From Bacteroidales bacterium (GTDB taxonomy: Bacteria; Bacteroidota; Bacteroidia; Bacteroidales; Marinilabiliaceae), in NCBI GenBank assembly GCA_900766825.1, contig CAAFWU010000064.1, positions 1 to 33,240 of the forward strand: 33,240 nt of DNA. The letters run 5' to 3'. The notes below the pieces were generated by a model, which searched no databases, was not told the DNA's origin, and saw only the letters and a list, made by a program, of their open reading frames with translations. Each line of letters begins with the position of its first letter. Within the stretch, counting starts at the first letter, position 1. Of this stretch, positions 22,903-31,561 are shown one piece after another. The translations under genes were made by a program, and so were the position numbers.

Positions 22903-24447
22903 TTACTTAAGCCCCTTGCGATAGGCAGCAGCGCGAGTAAGAACATTGCGGACATAGGCAATGGTTTCAGTTCCGCGGCAATAGCCATGTTTAACCACGG
23001 GGTCGGCATAGAAGGCTGGATTGGCTTTGAGCAAGAGGGCGGTCTCTACATTGTCATACCACAAAGTCTCGTTCTTTCCAAACTTTTTTGCAAGCCTTAT
23101 GGCATCCATAACGTGCCCAAGACCAACATTATAGGCTGCCAAGACAAACTTAACCCTCTCCTGTCCATTGGGCACAAAGGCCACCAAACGGTCATCGAGC
23201 CAAAGGAGGAAGTCGTAGCCAGCCGCTATGCTTTGCTGGGGGTCGCGGGGGTCGCTGACGCCAAAACGCACTGCGGTCTCGGGCATAAGTTGCATGAGAC
23301 CTACGGCACCAGCCCAACTGGTGGCATTGGGGTTGAAGTGGGACTCTTGATATATTACGGAAGAGAGGAGTTGCCAATCGTAGCGAGCATTGGTGGCTGT
23401 TGCCTTAACGTAGGTCTCGAAGACATCACTATATGTGTCGAGCTTAGTGCTTTGGCTGTTGCTATGATGTTCGCGGGGATCTATGACATATTTGCGGAAG
23501 ATACGCTTGAAGCGTGTGGTACGCTTGAACTTCTTGAGCCACAAGCTAATATCCTCGGCCAAACTTGAGGCTCCTGCACGCACACCCCAAGCCAAATCGA
23601 GTTCTGGGGTAAGTGGGGGCCCAATCTGCAGGTCGTCGTAGTACCACTTGAGGGCGCGGGCAGTACTCTCAAGACAGAGGGTTTGACCTATCTCCTTTTC
23701 GGCGGTCATGCAGACCATCTGTTCGGCATCGTAGTGCTCTATGGGCACAATGACCAAGTTGTCAGCCTCGGCAGTGTCGGCATAGGCATGTATGGCGGAC
23801 AAAAAGAACGAGGCGTTGGAGACGTAGACAGTGTCGTTTTCAAACCACTGAGACAAAATGGCTTCTGTAGCCTCGGTTTTTGTACTGGACTTGGTTTTAG
23901 AGACCGAGGGAGTCTCTGCTCCCCCAGCGGAATTTTGGGAATTGGGGGGCAAGAGGTCGACATGGCGCACGGGCACAATGCGGCTCTGACCATAGGGCTC
24001 GCACAGGCGCATGGTGGGCAAGAGGGCAGTGTCGGCCACGAGGGTCGACGCCAAGATGTCGGCTTGTCCATCCTCAAGTTTTTCGTAGGCACTCTGCAAA
24101 GAGTTGTCGGGTATAACCTCGAGTCGGAGACCCAAATGCTCGGCATAGCATGTCAGCAGTTCATACTGAAAGCCAACGGTAACGCCTTTGTAGACAAAGT
24201 AGTTGACAGAGTTATAGTCCGTAACGGCCCTCAGCACGCCACGGGATCTAATGCTGTCGAGATCCACATCCACTTCAAAAAGCGGTATGTCGATATCGGT
24301 CTTTGGTTTGCACCCCACAAACAGCAGAGTGCCAATAAGCAGAAAAAAAGAGCGTGTTGCCACAGCCCCAAGCCTAAGCAGACTGGCAGCAGCAGCAACA
24401 CGCAGTGAGTCGATGTATTTAGTTAGCGCATTATTCACGCACACCAA
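22903..24447 (-). CDS. MltF-like lipoprotein: periplasmic solute-binding domain plus lytic transglycosylase
   Basis: A two-domain protein of up to 514 residues. A hydrophobic segment ends in a lipobox-like FVGC (Cys46), then comes a solute-binding (family 3) domain at about 65-325. A C-terminal SLT lytic transglycosylase domain at about 355-500 has catalytic Glu368 in IYQESHFNP and the AGAVGLMQLMPETA motif. This is the MltF architecture: it cleaves peptidoglycan to 1,6-anhydromuropeptides, with the binding domain as modulator. A Ser/Thr/Lys-rich insertion (about 168-195) interrupts the binding domain. No ATG fits the start. TTG at 24447, GTG at 24444 or 24438 overlap the epimerase stop codon; GTG at 24363 would give a normal-length lipoprotein signal. 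Translational coupling to the upstream gene is likely. Confidence 0.88.
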   Translation of the reverse strand: MVCVNNALTKYIDSLRVAAAASLLRLGAVATRSFFLLIGTLLFVGCKPKTDIDIPLFEVDVDLDSIRSRGVLRAVTDYNSVNYFVYKGVTVGFQYELLTCYAEHLGLRLEVIPDNSLQSAYEKLEDGQADILASTLVADTALLPTMRLCEPYGQSRIVPVRHVDLLPPNSQNSAGGAETPSVSKTKSSTKTEATEAILSQWFENDTVYVSNASFFLSAIHAYADTAEADNLVIVPIEHYDAEQMVCMTAEKEIGQTLCLESTARALKWYYDDLQIGPPLTPELDLAWGVRAGASSLAEDISLWLKKFKRTTRFKRIFRKYVIDPREHHSNSQSTKLDTYSDVFETYVKATATNARYDWQLLSSVIYQESHFNPNATSWAGAVGLMQLMPETAVRFGVSDPRDPQQSIAAGYDFLLWLDDRLVAFVPNGQERVKFVLAAYNVGLGHVMDAIRLAKKFGKNETLWYDNVETALLLKANPAFYADPVVKHGYCRGTETIAYVRNVLTRAAAYRKGLK

Positions 24448-25477
24448 ATTTGTAGATAGTTGTCTGAGTATAGGTCTCGCCTGGTTTTAGCAGAGCCGAG
24501 GGGAAGTTGGGCTTATTTGGCGAATCGGGGTAGTGCTGAGCCTCGAAGCAGAAGCCAGCGAAGCGATCGAACTTAAGGTCGCCGCGAGAGAACTGTCCGC
24601 CCAAATAATAGGCCGTATAGAACTGGAAGCCAGGCTCGGTGGTGGAGAAGAGCAAGGTACGACCTGTTTTGGAATCGTAGGCCGAGGCAGCCTCACGAAG
24701 CTCGCCCTGTGTGCCATCGATGATGAGGTTGTGGTCGTAGCCATCCTCATACATATATATGCGGTCGCCAATCTTGTGTGGCAAGAGGAAATCCAGAGGG
24801 GTATCCTTGACAGAAGCAACCTCGCCCGTGGGGATGCAGACATCGTCCTTGGGTGTATATTTGGCGGCCTTCATGGTCACTTCGGTATCCAGCACATTGC
24901 CAGTGCCCGCCAAGTTGAAGTAGGAGTGGTTAGTGAGGTTGAGCACAGTCTTCTTGTCGGTCTTGGCCTGATAGTTAATCAGCAGGCTTCCGTCCTGAGT
25001 AAGGGTGAAGGTCACAGTGACAGTGAGAGTGCCAGGGTAGCCATTCTCCATATTGGGGCTCACGTACTGCATGCTCACGCCCACACGTGTCTCGCTGTCG
25101 AAGGGCGAGCAATCCCAAATTTTGGTATTGAAAGAGCCCGTGCCACCATGCAAGTGGTTGGGACCGTTGTTAATCTCGAGTTCGTAAACCTTATTGTCGA
25201 TGGAAAACTTGCCACCTGCAATTCTGTTGGCATAACGCCCCACAGTAGCACCAAAGAAGAAACCGCAGTTGAGGTACTCGGGTGAAAGATAAGTAAGAGG
25301 GTCGTCGAAACCCAAGACAATCTCGCCAGGTTTGCCGTTGCGATCGGGAGTTACGATGCTCATAACGGTGGCTCCAATGTTGGTTATCTTAATTTGAACC
25401 CCATTGTCGTTTGAGAGAGTGAACAGGAAAACGTCTTTGCCCTCGATCGAGGTCACCTGAGTTTGTTCAATTTTCAT
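24431..25477 (-). CDS. galM: Aldose 1-epimerase (cytoplasmic galactose mutarotase)
   Basis: A GalM-family enzyme of 348 residues, the usual length, without a signal peptide. Active-site pieces are GRYANRIAGGKFSI (80-93), LHGG with H110, LTNHSYFNLAG with H184, GYDHN (246-250) and Glu312 in FEAQHYPDSPN. It catalyses interconversion of alpha and beta anomers of hexoses or pentoses in the cytoplasm. It is clearly related to the lipoprotein epimerase at the end of the arabinose operon, but it lacks the export signal and is shorter. It overlaps the MltF-like gene by up to 17 bp, an odd pairing of sugar metabolism with cell-wall recycling. A Bacteroides-type promoter is predicted about 215 bp upstream. 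Confidence 0.94.
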   Translation of the reverse strand: MKIEQTQVTSIEGKDVFLFTLSNDNGVQIKITNIGATVMSIVTPDRNGKPGEIVLGFDDPLTYLSPEYLNCGFFFGATVGRYANRIAGGKFSIDNKVYELEINNGPNHLHGGTGSFNTKIWDCSPFDSETRVGVSMQYVSPNMENGYPGTLTVTVTFTLTQDGSLLINYQAKTDKKTVLNLTNHSYFNLAGTGNVLDTEVTMKAAKYTPKDDVCIPTGEVASVKDTPLDFLLPHKIGDRIYMYEDGYDHNLIIDGTQGELREAASAYDSKTGRTLLFSTTEPGFQFYTAYYLGGQFSRGDLKFDRFAGFCFEAQHYPDSPNKPNFPSALLKPGETYTQTTIYKFGVRE

Positions 25478-25881
25478 GGTGATAGAGTTAGTGTGTTAAG
25501 CCCACAGATAAAGACATCTTTTGGGACATAGAAAGAATTTGGGCTTAAAAAAGCCAAAGTATTTAAGCTGCTGCGATATCAAAAATGAGCCTATGCCTCA
25601 TTTTGCCAAAACACTCTTCTTATCTCCATAGGTCAAGACCAAGATTAGATACAGAAGAAAGTGCTGAACTCATCGTATGTCAGCTAACATTTCAAATATA
25701 GCACTTTAGCTAATAATATCAAAATTTCAAAAGAAATCAGGGCAATAATTAACTATTTTGAAACAATATTTTTTGTAACAGGGCTGCACTATGTAAGAAG
25801 AATTGACTGGTCTCCCCCCCACCCTACCATAATGTTCTCTTTCCTACAGAAACAACTCTTTTGTACTCATAAACAAACAAT
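25478..25881 (-). promoter_or_regulatory. Long leader and intergenic region upstream of galM
   Basis: No gene is supported. Between the galM start and its predicted promoter there would be a leader of about 210 nt. It holds a 7-bp inverted repeat (25498-25504 with 25540-25546) whose right arm overlaps a second small hairpin (25542-25546 with 25551-25555). The two are mutually exclusive, which could reflect a regulatory leader or chance. The rest is AT-rich without recognised features. Confidence 0.35.
25693..25723 (-). promoter_or_regulatory. Predicted Bacteroides-type promoter of galM and the MltF-like gene
   Basis: On the minus strand TTTG (complement of 25720-25723) is followed after 19 bp by TATATTTG (complement of 25693-25700), a full match to TTTG-N19-21-TAnnTTTG. 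Confidence 0.6.
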
Positions 25882-25926
25882 GCGTGACTGCGCATCCCAC
25901 CAATGTTTGGGAATGCGCAGCCACGC
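25882..25926 (-). terminator. Terminator of the OmpA/PD40 gene pair
   Basis: A GC-rich stem GCGTG-CTGCGCAT-CCCA pairs with its complement on the other arm, with one mismatch and one bulged base. It lies 24 bp beyond the stop codon. The minus strand then reads TTGTTTGTTT (complement of 25871-25880). Confidence 0.8.
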
Positions 25927-25949
25927 TATGCTGCCAAAACAGCCTATTG

Positions 25950-28010
25950 TCAAATCTTAGATCCCTTATCGGACACCATGACGTAGGTATGTTTGCCACT
26001 TATGGCACGAACAAGCATGGCAATCTCTTGTGCCGAGATACGTGCCGAGGTGACCACGGCATCCACATCGGTCATAATCCTAATAGGTTCGGCTGCAACA
26101 CCTTCCTGAGAAACAAGCACAGTGGCCAACGAATTATCTGGCGTAACACCAGTTACGAGCAAACCCGTGGAGACCACATTGACCGCCCCCACCTTGCTTA
26201 GGCCTGTGAGGCTCACTGTCCAAGCCACATTGCCAAGCGAGTCTGTTCGGGAGATTACGGGCAAGGCATTGTCGGAGCCCGAAACCCAAAGGGTCTTACC
26301 ACTAATGACATCGTAGTCCATAAGATCAAGCCTCTCGACATCAAGTGTTGTGACACCCTTCTCCTTGCCATCGGCTCCCACGCGGATTATGACAGGCTTG
26401 AGGTTGCGCACGGCATTGACCAAGCAACCGCCATCGTCCGTTATGGCAATGCCCTCCACCGAGCTGACGCCCTTGAGGGATAGAACCCAATCGGTCTGTC
26501 CGTCGGCCGATATGCCTGCCACAAACCAACTCTGGGCATTGCTCTTCATGCAACCTGCCACATTAACCACATTGCCGCGAGAGTTCACTGCCAAACGGGT
26601 TGTGACGTACTTAGAGGTTACCGACTGAGGGTCCTGAACAACCCAAAGTGGCACAACAGGAGCCGCTGCTCCACGAGCCACACTGTAGGTTCCGTCAACA
26701 CCATACTGTTTTTGGCGCGAAACAGAGATGATATAGTCCGCCGTGGCATTGCAAACGTCGTCGATGACTTGATTGCAGAACTCGCCATCGGAATCCACAA
26801 ACCTACGGAAACCAGCTTCGCCTCCATAGTTGGTTTTGAAGAAATCGCTGAAACGAGCCACCTTGGCCGAGGTTATGTTCTTAGACAACTGGCTGCGCAT
26901 ATTAGCAGCCTCGTCAGACAACTTAACAATGCGATAGATCTGCCTCATCTTTCTGTTTTCCAAAGCAGTGTTGAAGGGAACATTGCGACCAATGCTGTCG
27001 CCTGCCAGCAGAACCATCTGACGCGTTTGCTCCAAATACCCAAAGAGCTCACGGACAATAGAGGAGTTGTCATATCGCCCCAAACGGAAGATGAACATAT
27101 CGTCGTATGGTTTGTTCAGAACCACCTGCTGAGGTTTTGCATTTTGGAACTCTGTTCTACCATCACGATAGGCATTGTCGATGTTAGTAACCTCTGCACG
27201 CAAGGGCAGAATATCCTTCTCTATTTTGGTGCGGCACTCGGCAATCCAAGCCTGATAGTCCCAAATAAAGAAGCGGTTTTTGTAGAAATCGCTGTTGGTT
27301 AGTCCATCGAGACGGAAGGTTTCTATGGCTTTTTTCTCGTAGAACTGGCGATAGTCCAACACAGGATATAACTTTATAAGTCGCTTATACTCATCGAATT
27401 CGCCAAGGCACTGGGTTATGTAGTTGTCCATGTTGTCCATGCGTTTGCTCAGCTGCTCATCATAGCGAAGGAGCAAATCGTTGAGGTTAACATAGTCGTC
27501 GCATATCTGCGTATAGGCCTCCAAACACTTATCGTAAAAGAACTTAGAGCGCTCTATGGCGGTGTAGATCATGGTGGTCGAGTCCACATGATTCTTTGCC
27601 ATTGCCATACGGTTATTCACATAACTCCAGAAGTCGGCATCCTCCACACGCTTACCGCTGAAGGGAATCTTGAAATTCTCATAGTACTCGGTGCGGACGT
27701 CGCCGTCCTTATAGTAGGCACGCAAGTTACCATAAAAGAGTTTTACGTTTTGACCCCAATAACGAACCGAAGGGTTCTCTCGCAGAGGGTCAAAGAGCAC
27801 GAGTTTCTTCTCGCTAACGTCGCCCAACTGCATATAAACGTTGCCAAAATAGGGGTTGGATTTTTGAAAATCCAAGAGAGCGCAATAGGCTTGGTCGAGC
27901 GACAGGTCGGGGAGTTTTTCGTAGAGCGCAGAAAAACTCTGTGCCGAGACGCCTATGGCAGAGACACAAGAGAGTGCCGCCGCAAGAGCTATATTGATAT
28001 GTTTTTTCAT
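25950..28010 (-). CDS. Large secreted protein of unknown function, paired with an OmpA-type protein
   Basis: From the ATG at 28010 this is a 686-residue protein with a clear signal peptide (MKKHINIALAAALSCVSAIG, cleavage after SAQ). I do not recognise the family. Residues about 25-450 are rich in charged and aromatic residues and look mostly helical. They include several Tyr-rich segments, such as NPYFGNVYMQLGD (about 51-63), that could be a TPR-like scaffold. From about 470 to the end there are repeating short strands (VVNVAGCMKSN, SWFVAGISADGQTDW, GIAITDDGGCLVNAV, TLWVSGSDNALPVISRTDSLG) typical of a beta-propeller. There is no lipobox or membrane helix. It starts 26 bp after the OmpA/PD40 gene and shares its terminator, suggesting an envelope complex. 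Function unknown. Confidence 0.75.
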   Translation of the reverse strand: MKKHINIALAAALSCVSAIGVSAQSFSALYEKLPDLSLDQAYCALLDFQKSNPYFGNVYMQLGDVSEKKLVLFDPLRENPSVRYWGQNVKLFYGNLRAYYKDGDVRTEYYENFKIPFSGKRVEDADFWSYVNNRMAMAKNHVDSTTMIYTAIERSKFFYDKCLEAYTQICDDYVNLNDLLLRYDEQLSKRMDNMDNYITQCLGEFDEYKRLIKLYPVLDYRQFYEKKAIETFRLDGLTNSDFYKNRFFIWDYQAWIAECRTKIEKDILPLRAEVTNIDNAYRDGRTEFQNAKPQQVVLNKPYDDMFIFRLGRYDNSSIVRELFGYLEQTRQMVLLAGDSIGRNVPFNTALENRKMRQIYRIVKLSDEAANMRSQLSKNITSAKVARFSDFFKTNYGGEAGFRRFVDSDGEFCNQVIDDVCNATADYIISVSRQKQYGVDGTYSVARGAAAPVVPLWVVQDPQSVTSKYVTTRLAVNSRGNVVNVAGCMKSNAQSWFVAGISADGQTDWVLSLKGVSSVEGIAITDDGGCLVNAVRNLKPVIIRVGADGKEKGVTTLDVERLDLMDYDVISGKTLWVSGSDNALPVISRTDSLGNVAWTVSLTGLSKVGAVNVVSTGLLVTGVTPDNSLATVLVSQEGVAAEPIRIMTDVDAVVTSARISAQEIAMLVRAISGKHTYVMVSDKGSKI

Positions 28011-28036
28011 TGTAACAGTCATTGAGATTGAGAGCA

Positions 28037-30043
28037 TTACTCAGCTTGGCCTATAACGGCAAATTCAACACGACGGTTCTTCTGACGGTTCTCGTCCGAA
28101 GTGTTTGGCACCAAAGGTTTTGTAAGACCATAGCCCTTCGATATAAGTTTGTTGGGGTCTATGCCATTGTCCACAAGATAGGCAACCACCGATGCGGCAC
28201 GCTGATTAGAGAGCACCAAATTATATGACGCTGAGCCTACATTATCTGTATGGGCCGAAATTTCGACCTTAAGGTCGGGGTTGTTGCGCAAGAGTTCCAA
28301 GAGTCGCTCGAGCTCGGCATGAGCCTCGGGCAAGAGGAATGCCGAACCTGTCTCGAAGACAATGTTGTTGAGTTCGAGGGATGCACCTTGCTTAAGCTCA
28401 ATGACTTCAATGTCTATATTATTTTCGGTCTGTGTGCGGAGGTCTAAGGTAAAGTTTTTGAACGAGTAGCCCGAGGGTGGCATAACGGTAACCGAGTAGC
28501 TATCGCCCTCACGGAGATTAACCGCCGCAGTATTTTGGTCACGAACCAACTTTTCTTCCCTCATATTGTTGACAAAGGTAACGTCGGCTGGCACAATGTT
28601 TTTTGTTGCAGCATTCAGCACGCGTACGGTAACGTTGCGTTTGCGGGGCTCCATTGCCAGCTCGCGCTCAAAATGATCAAAAACGATGTCGCCTCCCAAT
28701 TTAAAGAGGAATTTGTTCTCGGCATATCGTTTGTCGGTGGCAATGATATTATAGTCGCTGCCCAAAGGGAGGTTGAAGACAAAATAGCCCGACTGAGCCT
28801 GAACGGAGCGGAAGATGGCCTTATCGGTCTGACGAACGGCAATGACCTTACCTTCGATGGGGCGGAAAATTTCGGCATCGTAGAGGGTGATGCCCAACTG
28901 TATGGTATCGAAGAGTTCGATGGTTTGAGGCAAAAGGCGTTGACCCGACCCATCGTAGCTAAGCATATAGGGGGCAAAGGAGTAGCCGTCGCTGCGGACG
29001 TTGACAATATAGTTGCTCTTGTCGGGCAGAACCATGTGGAACGAACCGTCGTCGGAGCGAGAGTCGTAGTGTGCAACAACGGTGCTTGTTGTTGGGTCTA
29101 GCACATCGATTGAGGCACGCACGGGCACTTTGTTTCCCTTAGACAAAACCTTGCCGCTCTCGGTTACTGTGGGTTTGCACTTAAATTTTGGGTCGGAAAC
29201 ATTTTGGAAGCTTATGAGACCATAGCGAGACTTTTTGCTGCTTGGCACAATGTACCAGAGGTGCTTATCGGTAATCTGAGGCGAAAAGAAATCCTCATCG
29301 TCAACTCCCACAAGAGACTCGGGAATAAGCCAATCGCCAGCGGTTCCTTTGCGGGAGAACATAGGCAGCGACTTCTCCTTGCGGTCGGCACGGATGGCAT
29401 AATAGAATGTACTACCATCGCGTGCAATGCGTGCATCCTGAACAAAGCCATAGGACACAGCTGGGTTGACAGGCTGAGGGCGTTGCCACTTGTCGGCAGC
29501 GTTTTTCTTTGAACTATAGATGGTTAGCTTATCAAACTCTTTGCGTTCTTTTTTTTCATCGGACGATACCTGATGGCGGAGAATATAAGCTTCGCGCTCG
29601 CCCGAGGTGACAGAGGGATATAGGTCATCGGCACTGGACGAAAGGCTCTCCACCTTCTGAGGTTTACCCCATTGTCCATCTTGCTTATCGGAGCGGTAGA
29701 TATCATAGCCAGAGGTCGATCCTTCGGTCTTGGCATGAAAGAAAATGGTTCGGCAATCGTCCGAAAGAAAAAGACCACCTACGGTAACATTAGAGCCCAT
29801 GCTGTTAATGGCCTGAATGGGTGTAGGTTGTTGCCACTCGGTACCTGACTTTGAGGCCTCGAAAGCCCGCTCGACACCATTGGCATCAACCTGAGAGAAA
29901 ACAATGTAGGTTTCGGAAGGGTTAACAGAAAAGCTGCCTACTTCTTTCCAAGAGGCAATTTGCGTTACGTCAACTTGCGCCGAGGTCAAACCAGCGAGCA
30001 GAGGAGAGACAAACGCCAAAGAGGTTAGTAATATTTTTTTCAC
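28037..30043 (-). CDS. OmpA-family protein with PD40 propeller and carboxypeptidase-regulatory-like domains
   Basis: Using a GTG start at 30043 the protein has 668 residues and a canonical signal peptide (KKILLTSLAFVSPLLAGLTSA). The frame stays open to 30202, but the extra 53 residues lack support. After the signal come WD40-like PD40 repeats (roughly 25-310; SVNPSETYIVFS, GYDIYRSDKQDGQW, YPSVTSGEREAYI). Regulatory-like Ig-type repeats follow (about 320-530). A C-terminal OmpA peptidoglycan-binding domain begins at about 559 (FETGSAFLLPEA, ISAHTDNVGSASYN, NRQKNRRVEF). Related architectures include PorE of the type IX secretion system, which also has TPRs not evident here. It anchors to peptidoglycan from the periplasm. 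The unknown gene downstream is probably its partner. Confidence 0.88.
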   Translation of the reverse strand: MKKILLTSLAFVSPLLAGLTSAQVDVTQIASWKEVGSFSVNPSETYIVFSQVDANGVERAFEASKSGTEWQQPTPIQAINSMGSNVTVGGLFLSDDCRTIFFHAKTEGSTSGYDIYRSDKQDGQWGKPQKVESLSSSADDLYPSVTSGEREAYILRHQVSSDEKKERKEFDKLTIYSSKKNAADKWQRPQPVNPAVSYGFVQDARIARDGSTFYYAIRADRKEKSLPMFSRKGTAGDWLIPESLVGVDDEDFFSPQITDKHLWYIVPSSKKSRYGLISFQNVSDPKFKCKPTVTESGKVLSKGNKVPVRASIDVLDPTTSTVVAHYDSRSDDGSFHMVLPDKSNYIVNVRSDGYSFAPYMLSYDGSGQRLLPQTIELFDTIQLGITLYDAEIFRPIEGKVIAVRQTDKAIFRSVQAQSGYFVFNLPLGSDYNIIATDKRYAENKFLFKLGGDIVFDHFERELAMEPRKRNVTVRVLNAATKNIVPADVTFVNNMREEKLVRDQNTAAVNLREGDSYSVTVMPPSGYSFKNFTLDLRTQTENNIDIEVIELKQGASLELNNIVFETGSAFLLPEAHAELERLLELLRNNPDLKVEISAHTDNVGSASYNLVLSNQRAASVVAYLVDNGIDPNKLISKGYGLTKPLVPNTSDENRQKNRRVEFAVIGQAE

Positions 30044-30367
30044 TTGCTTTTGGTTTTGTGAATTAGTGAAAATATGCACATTCACGAAAATGGTTGAAAT
30101 GGTCCGATATATATATATAGTAATCGTTTTGAGAACAACGCAATGGACCAACGTCGACAGAAAGTCAAATCTGAGCGTGGTAAAAAGATATGGTTTACAC
30201 AAGCTTAGTGGCTAATAAAAAAAAGTGCCCACCACGGCAATGTACAAGCAAACCAACATTTACACAAAGTAAAGAATTTTAAATCAAATTACAAAGAAAG
30301 GAGAGTGGGAATGTTTGGGAAGGTGATGGGAGCAAGGACTGAATAAGTCTCAATTGTCTAAAAAAAA
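30044..30367. other. Intergenic region between the OmpA gene and the ferredoxin terminator
   Basis: No gene is supported. It must contain the promoter of the OmpA/PD40 pair, but no exact -7 consensus was found on the minus strand. A short TA repeat (about 30107-30119) is present. The segment nearest the OmpA gene is in an open frame but lacks domain support. Confidence 0.5.
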
Positions 30368-30398
30368 AACACTTGCAGCCGAGGAAGCCGCAAGTGTT
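30360..30398 (-). terminator. Terminator of the ferredoxin gene
   Basis: A 9-bp perfect stem AACACTTGC (30368-30376) with GCAAGTGTT (30390-30398) is followed on the minus strand by a run of T (complement of 30360-30369). It lies 52 bp after the stop codon. A smaller hairpin (30421-30426 with 30435-30440) comes before it. Confidence 0.9.
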
Positions 30399-30450
30399 GT
30401 TATGTCTGTGGTTGAACTAAGATGCCTCATCAAAGGCATCGGGGCTCAAC

Positions 30451-30621
30451 TTACTCCTCTACGATAGCACCAGAGGGGCAAACACCAGCGCAAGTGCCGC
30501 AAGAGAGGCAAATGTCGGGGTTGATAACGTACTGACCCTCACCCTCGGAGATAGCCTCAACGGGGCACTCGCCAACGCATGTACCGCAAGAAACGCAGTC
30601 GGAAGTAATCTTGTAAGCCAT
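30451..30621 (-). CDS. 2[4Fe-4S] ferredoxin
   Basis: A 56-residue bacterial-type ferredoxin, short enough to be missed by length cut-offs. It reads MAYKITSDCVSCGTCVGECP and then, after a short spacer, DICLSCGTCAGVCPSGAI, ending VEE. Two CxxCxxCxxxCP motifs hold the two [4Fe-4S] clusters (C9, C12, C15, C19 and C38, C41, C44, C48). It carries low-potential electrons in anaerobic metabolism, for example from pyruvate:ferredoxin oxidoreductase to hydrogenase, Rnf or NfnAB. The length is typical of clostridial-type ferredoxins. It is monocistronic: the terminator is strong and a perfect 17-bp palindrome sits upstream. Confidence 0.95.
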   Translation of the reverse strand: MAYKITSDCVSCGTCVGECPVEAISEGEGQYVINPDICLSCGTCAGVCPSGAIVEE

Positions 30622-30658
30622 AATTGTATTCTATTTATTTGATTGATTGCTGTTTAAA

Positions 30659-30675
30659 ATCGTTTGGCAAACGAT
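30659..30675. promoter_or_regulatory. Perfect palindrome upstream of the ferredoxin gene
   Basis: ATCGTTTG and CAAACGAT flank a single central base, forming a perfect 17-bp palindrome 38 bp before the ferredoxin ATG. Each arm resembles a -7 element with the first two bases reversed. It could be an operator at the ferredoxin promoter. No regulator can be named. Confidence 0.5.
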
Positions 30676-30825
30676 GTAAAAATATACCACACAAACGCCA
30701 CAACATTTAGCTGGCTTTTCAAAAGAAGTCAACCACATTGGGCATATGTGAGCGTGAGACAAAGGTATGTTTTTTTTCTCATTAACAAAACAAAAAAGAG
30801 AAAAGAGAGAGCCTCTGCCCAACGA

Positions 30826-31518
30826 TTATTTTTTGATTAAGAAACAGGTCGAGAGGACGAACATATTGAGCCCATGTCGGTCGTTAAAGTATATCTGTTC
30901 CTTACCACCAATGTGTGAATGATAGGCAAACTTAAGTGTCAAACGTTCGGAAATGGGTTTTGCCACCGAGGCCGAGAGGCGTACTCGTTGCAGATAGTTG
31001 GCCGATGAGAGTTCACTGCGCATATTCACGTAGACAATGGCCTGCGCCTCGGCACGCAACTGAGACCGTTCCCATACTCTGGCATAGGAGAGTGCCCCTC
31101 CCGCACACGACGAGAACATTGTATGCTGCGAGGGCTCGTAGTGCAGGATGCGTTGTTCGAGAAAGAAGCCATAGGAGATACCCGTCCGCCGATACCAATA
31201 TATCGACTCGTTGAGTTTATATATGGCATCGAAATTATCGGAGTCAAAATAGTCCGCCACAGCTACCGAAGCTCTAAGCGACACGGCCGCACGAGTGGTT
31301 ATTAAGGTGGAAACGCCCAAATTCAAGTGACACGAAAAATTGTCGGTCACCGACTGTTCTACAGCCAAACCAGCATCGCCAGCCACCGCAACACCGCTCG
31401 GAAAGACACCAATGAACTCTGCATTAAACCCCTCACTAAAACTCTGCGCTTGCACCATGGGGCAGCAAAGAAGAGTCAAGAACAAAACTAAAGTCTTGAA
31501 CTTCCAAATATTGAGCAT
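30826..31518 (-). CDS. Small outer-membrane beta-barrel-like protein
   Basis: A 230-residue protein with an N-terminal signal peptide (core TLVLFLTLLCCPMVQA, cleavage near AQS). The mature part alternates polar and hydrophobic residues in about eight to ten strands. The protein ends in a strand, NMFVLSTCFLIKK, that resembles an outer-membrane insertion signal but carries a basic end. Tyr and Arg are frequent, as in small barrels. No family could be named. It has no lipobox. It is 43 bp after the mutase gene and in the same direction, so it may be co-transcribed with it. Function unknown. Confidence 0.65.
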   Translation of the reverse strand: MLNIWKFKTLVLFLTLLCCPMVQAQSFSEGFNAEFIGVFPSGVAVAGDAGLAVEQSVTDNFSCHLNLGVSTLITTRAAVSLRASVAVADYFDSDNFDAIYKLNESIYWYRRTGISYGFFLEQRILHYEPSQHTMFSSCAGGALSYARVWERSQLRAEAQAIVYVNMRSELSSANYLQRVRLSASVAKPISERLTLKFAYHSHIGGKEQIYFNDRHGLNMFVLSTCFLIKK

Positions 31519-31561
31519 GATTGGTGGGGTTAGAAATCATCGGATAAGGACCGAGAGCATT

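Noticed and set aside
14363..25477. The two aldose epimerases as a recent duplication
   Set aside because: They share motifs but differ in length, export signal and most other positions, so they look like old paralogues rather than a recent repeat.
30044..30202. 53-codon N-terminal extension of the OmpA/PD40 protein
   Set aside because: It would hide a canonical signal peptide that begins at the GTG at 30043.
30631..30822. Minus-strand frame of 63 codons upstream of the ferredoxin gene
   Set aside because: It covers the ferredoxin promoter region and palindrome, is Cys/Phe/Asn-rich without pattern and has no homologue I recognise.
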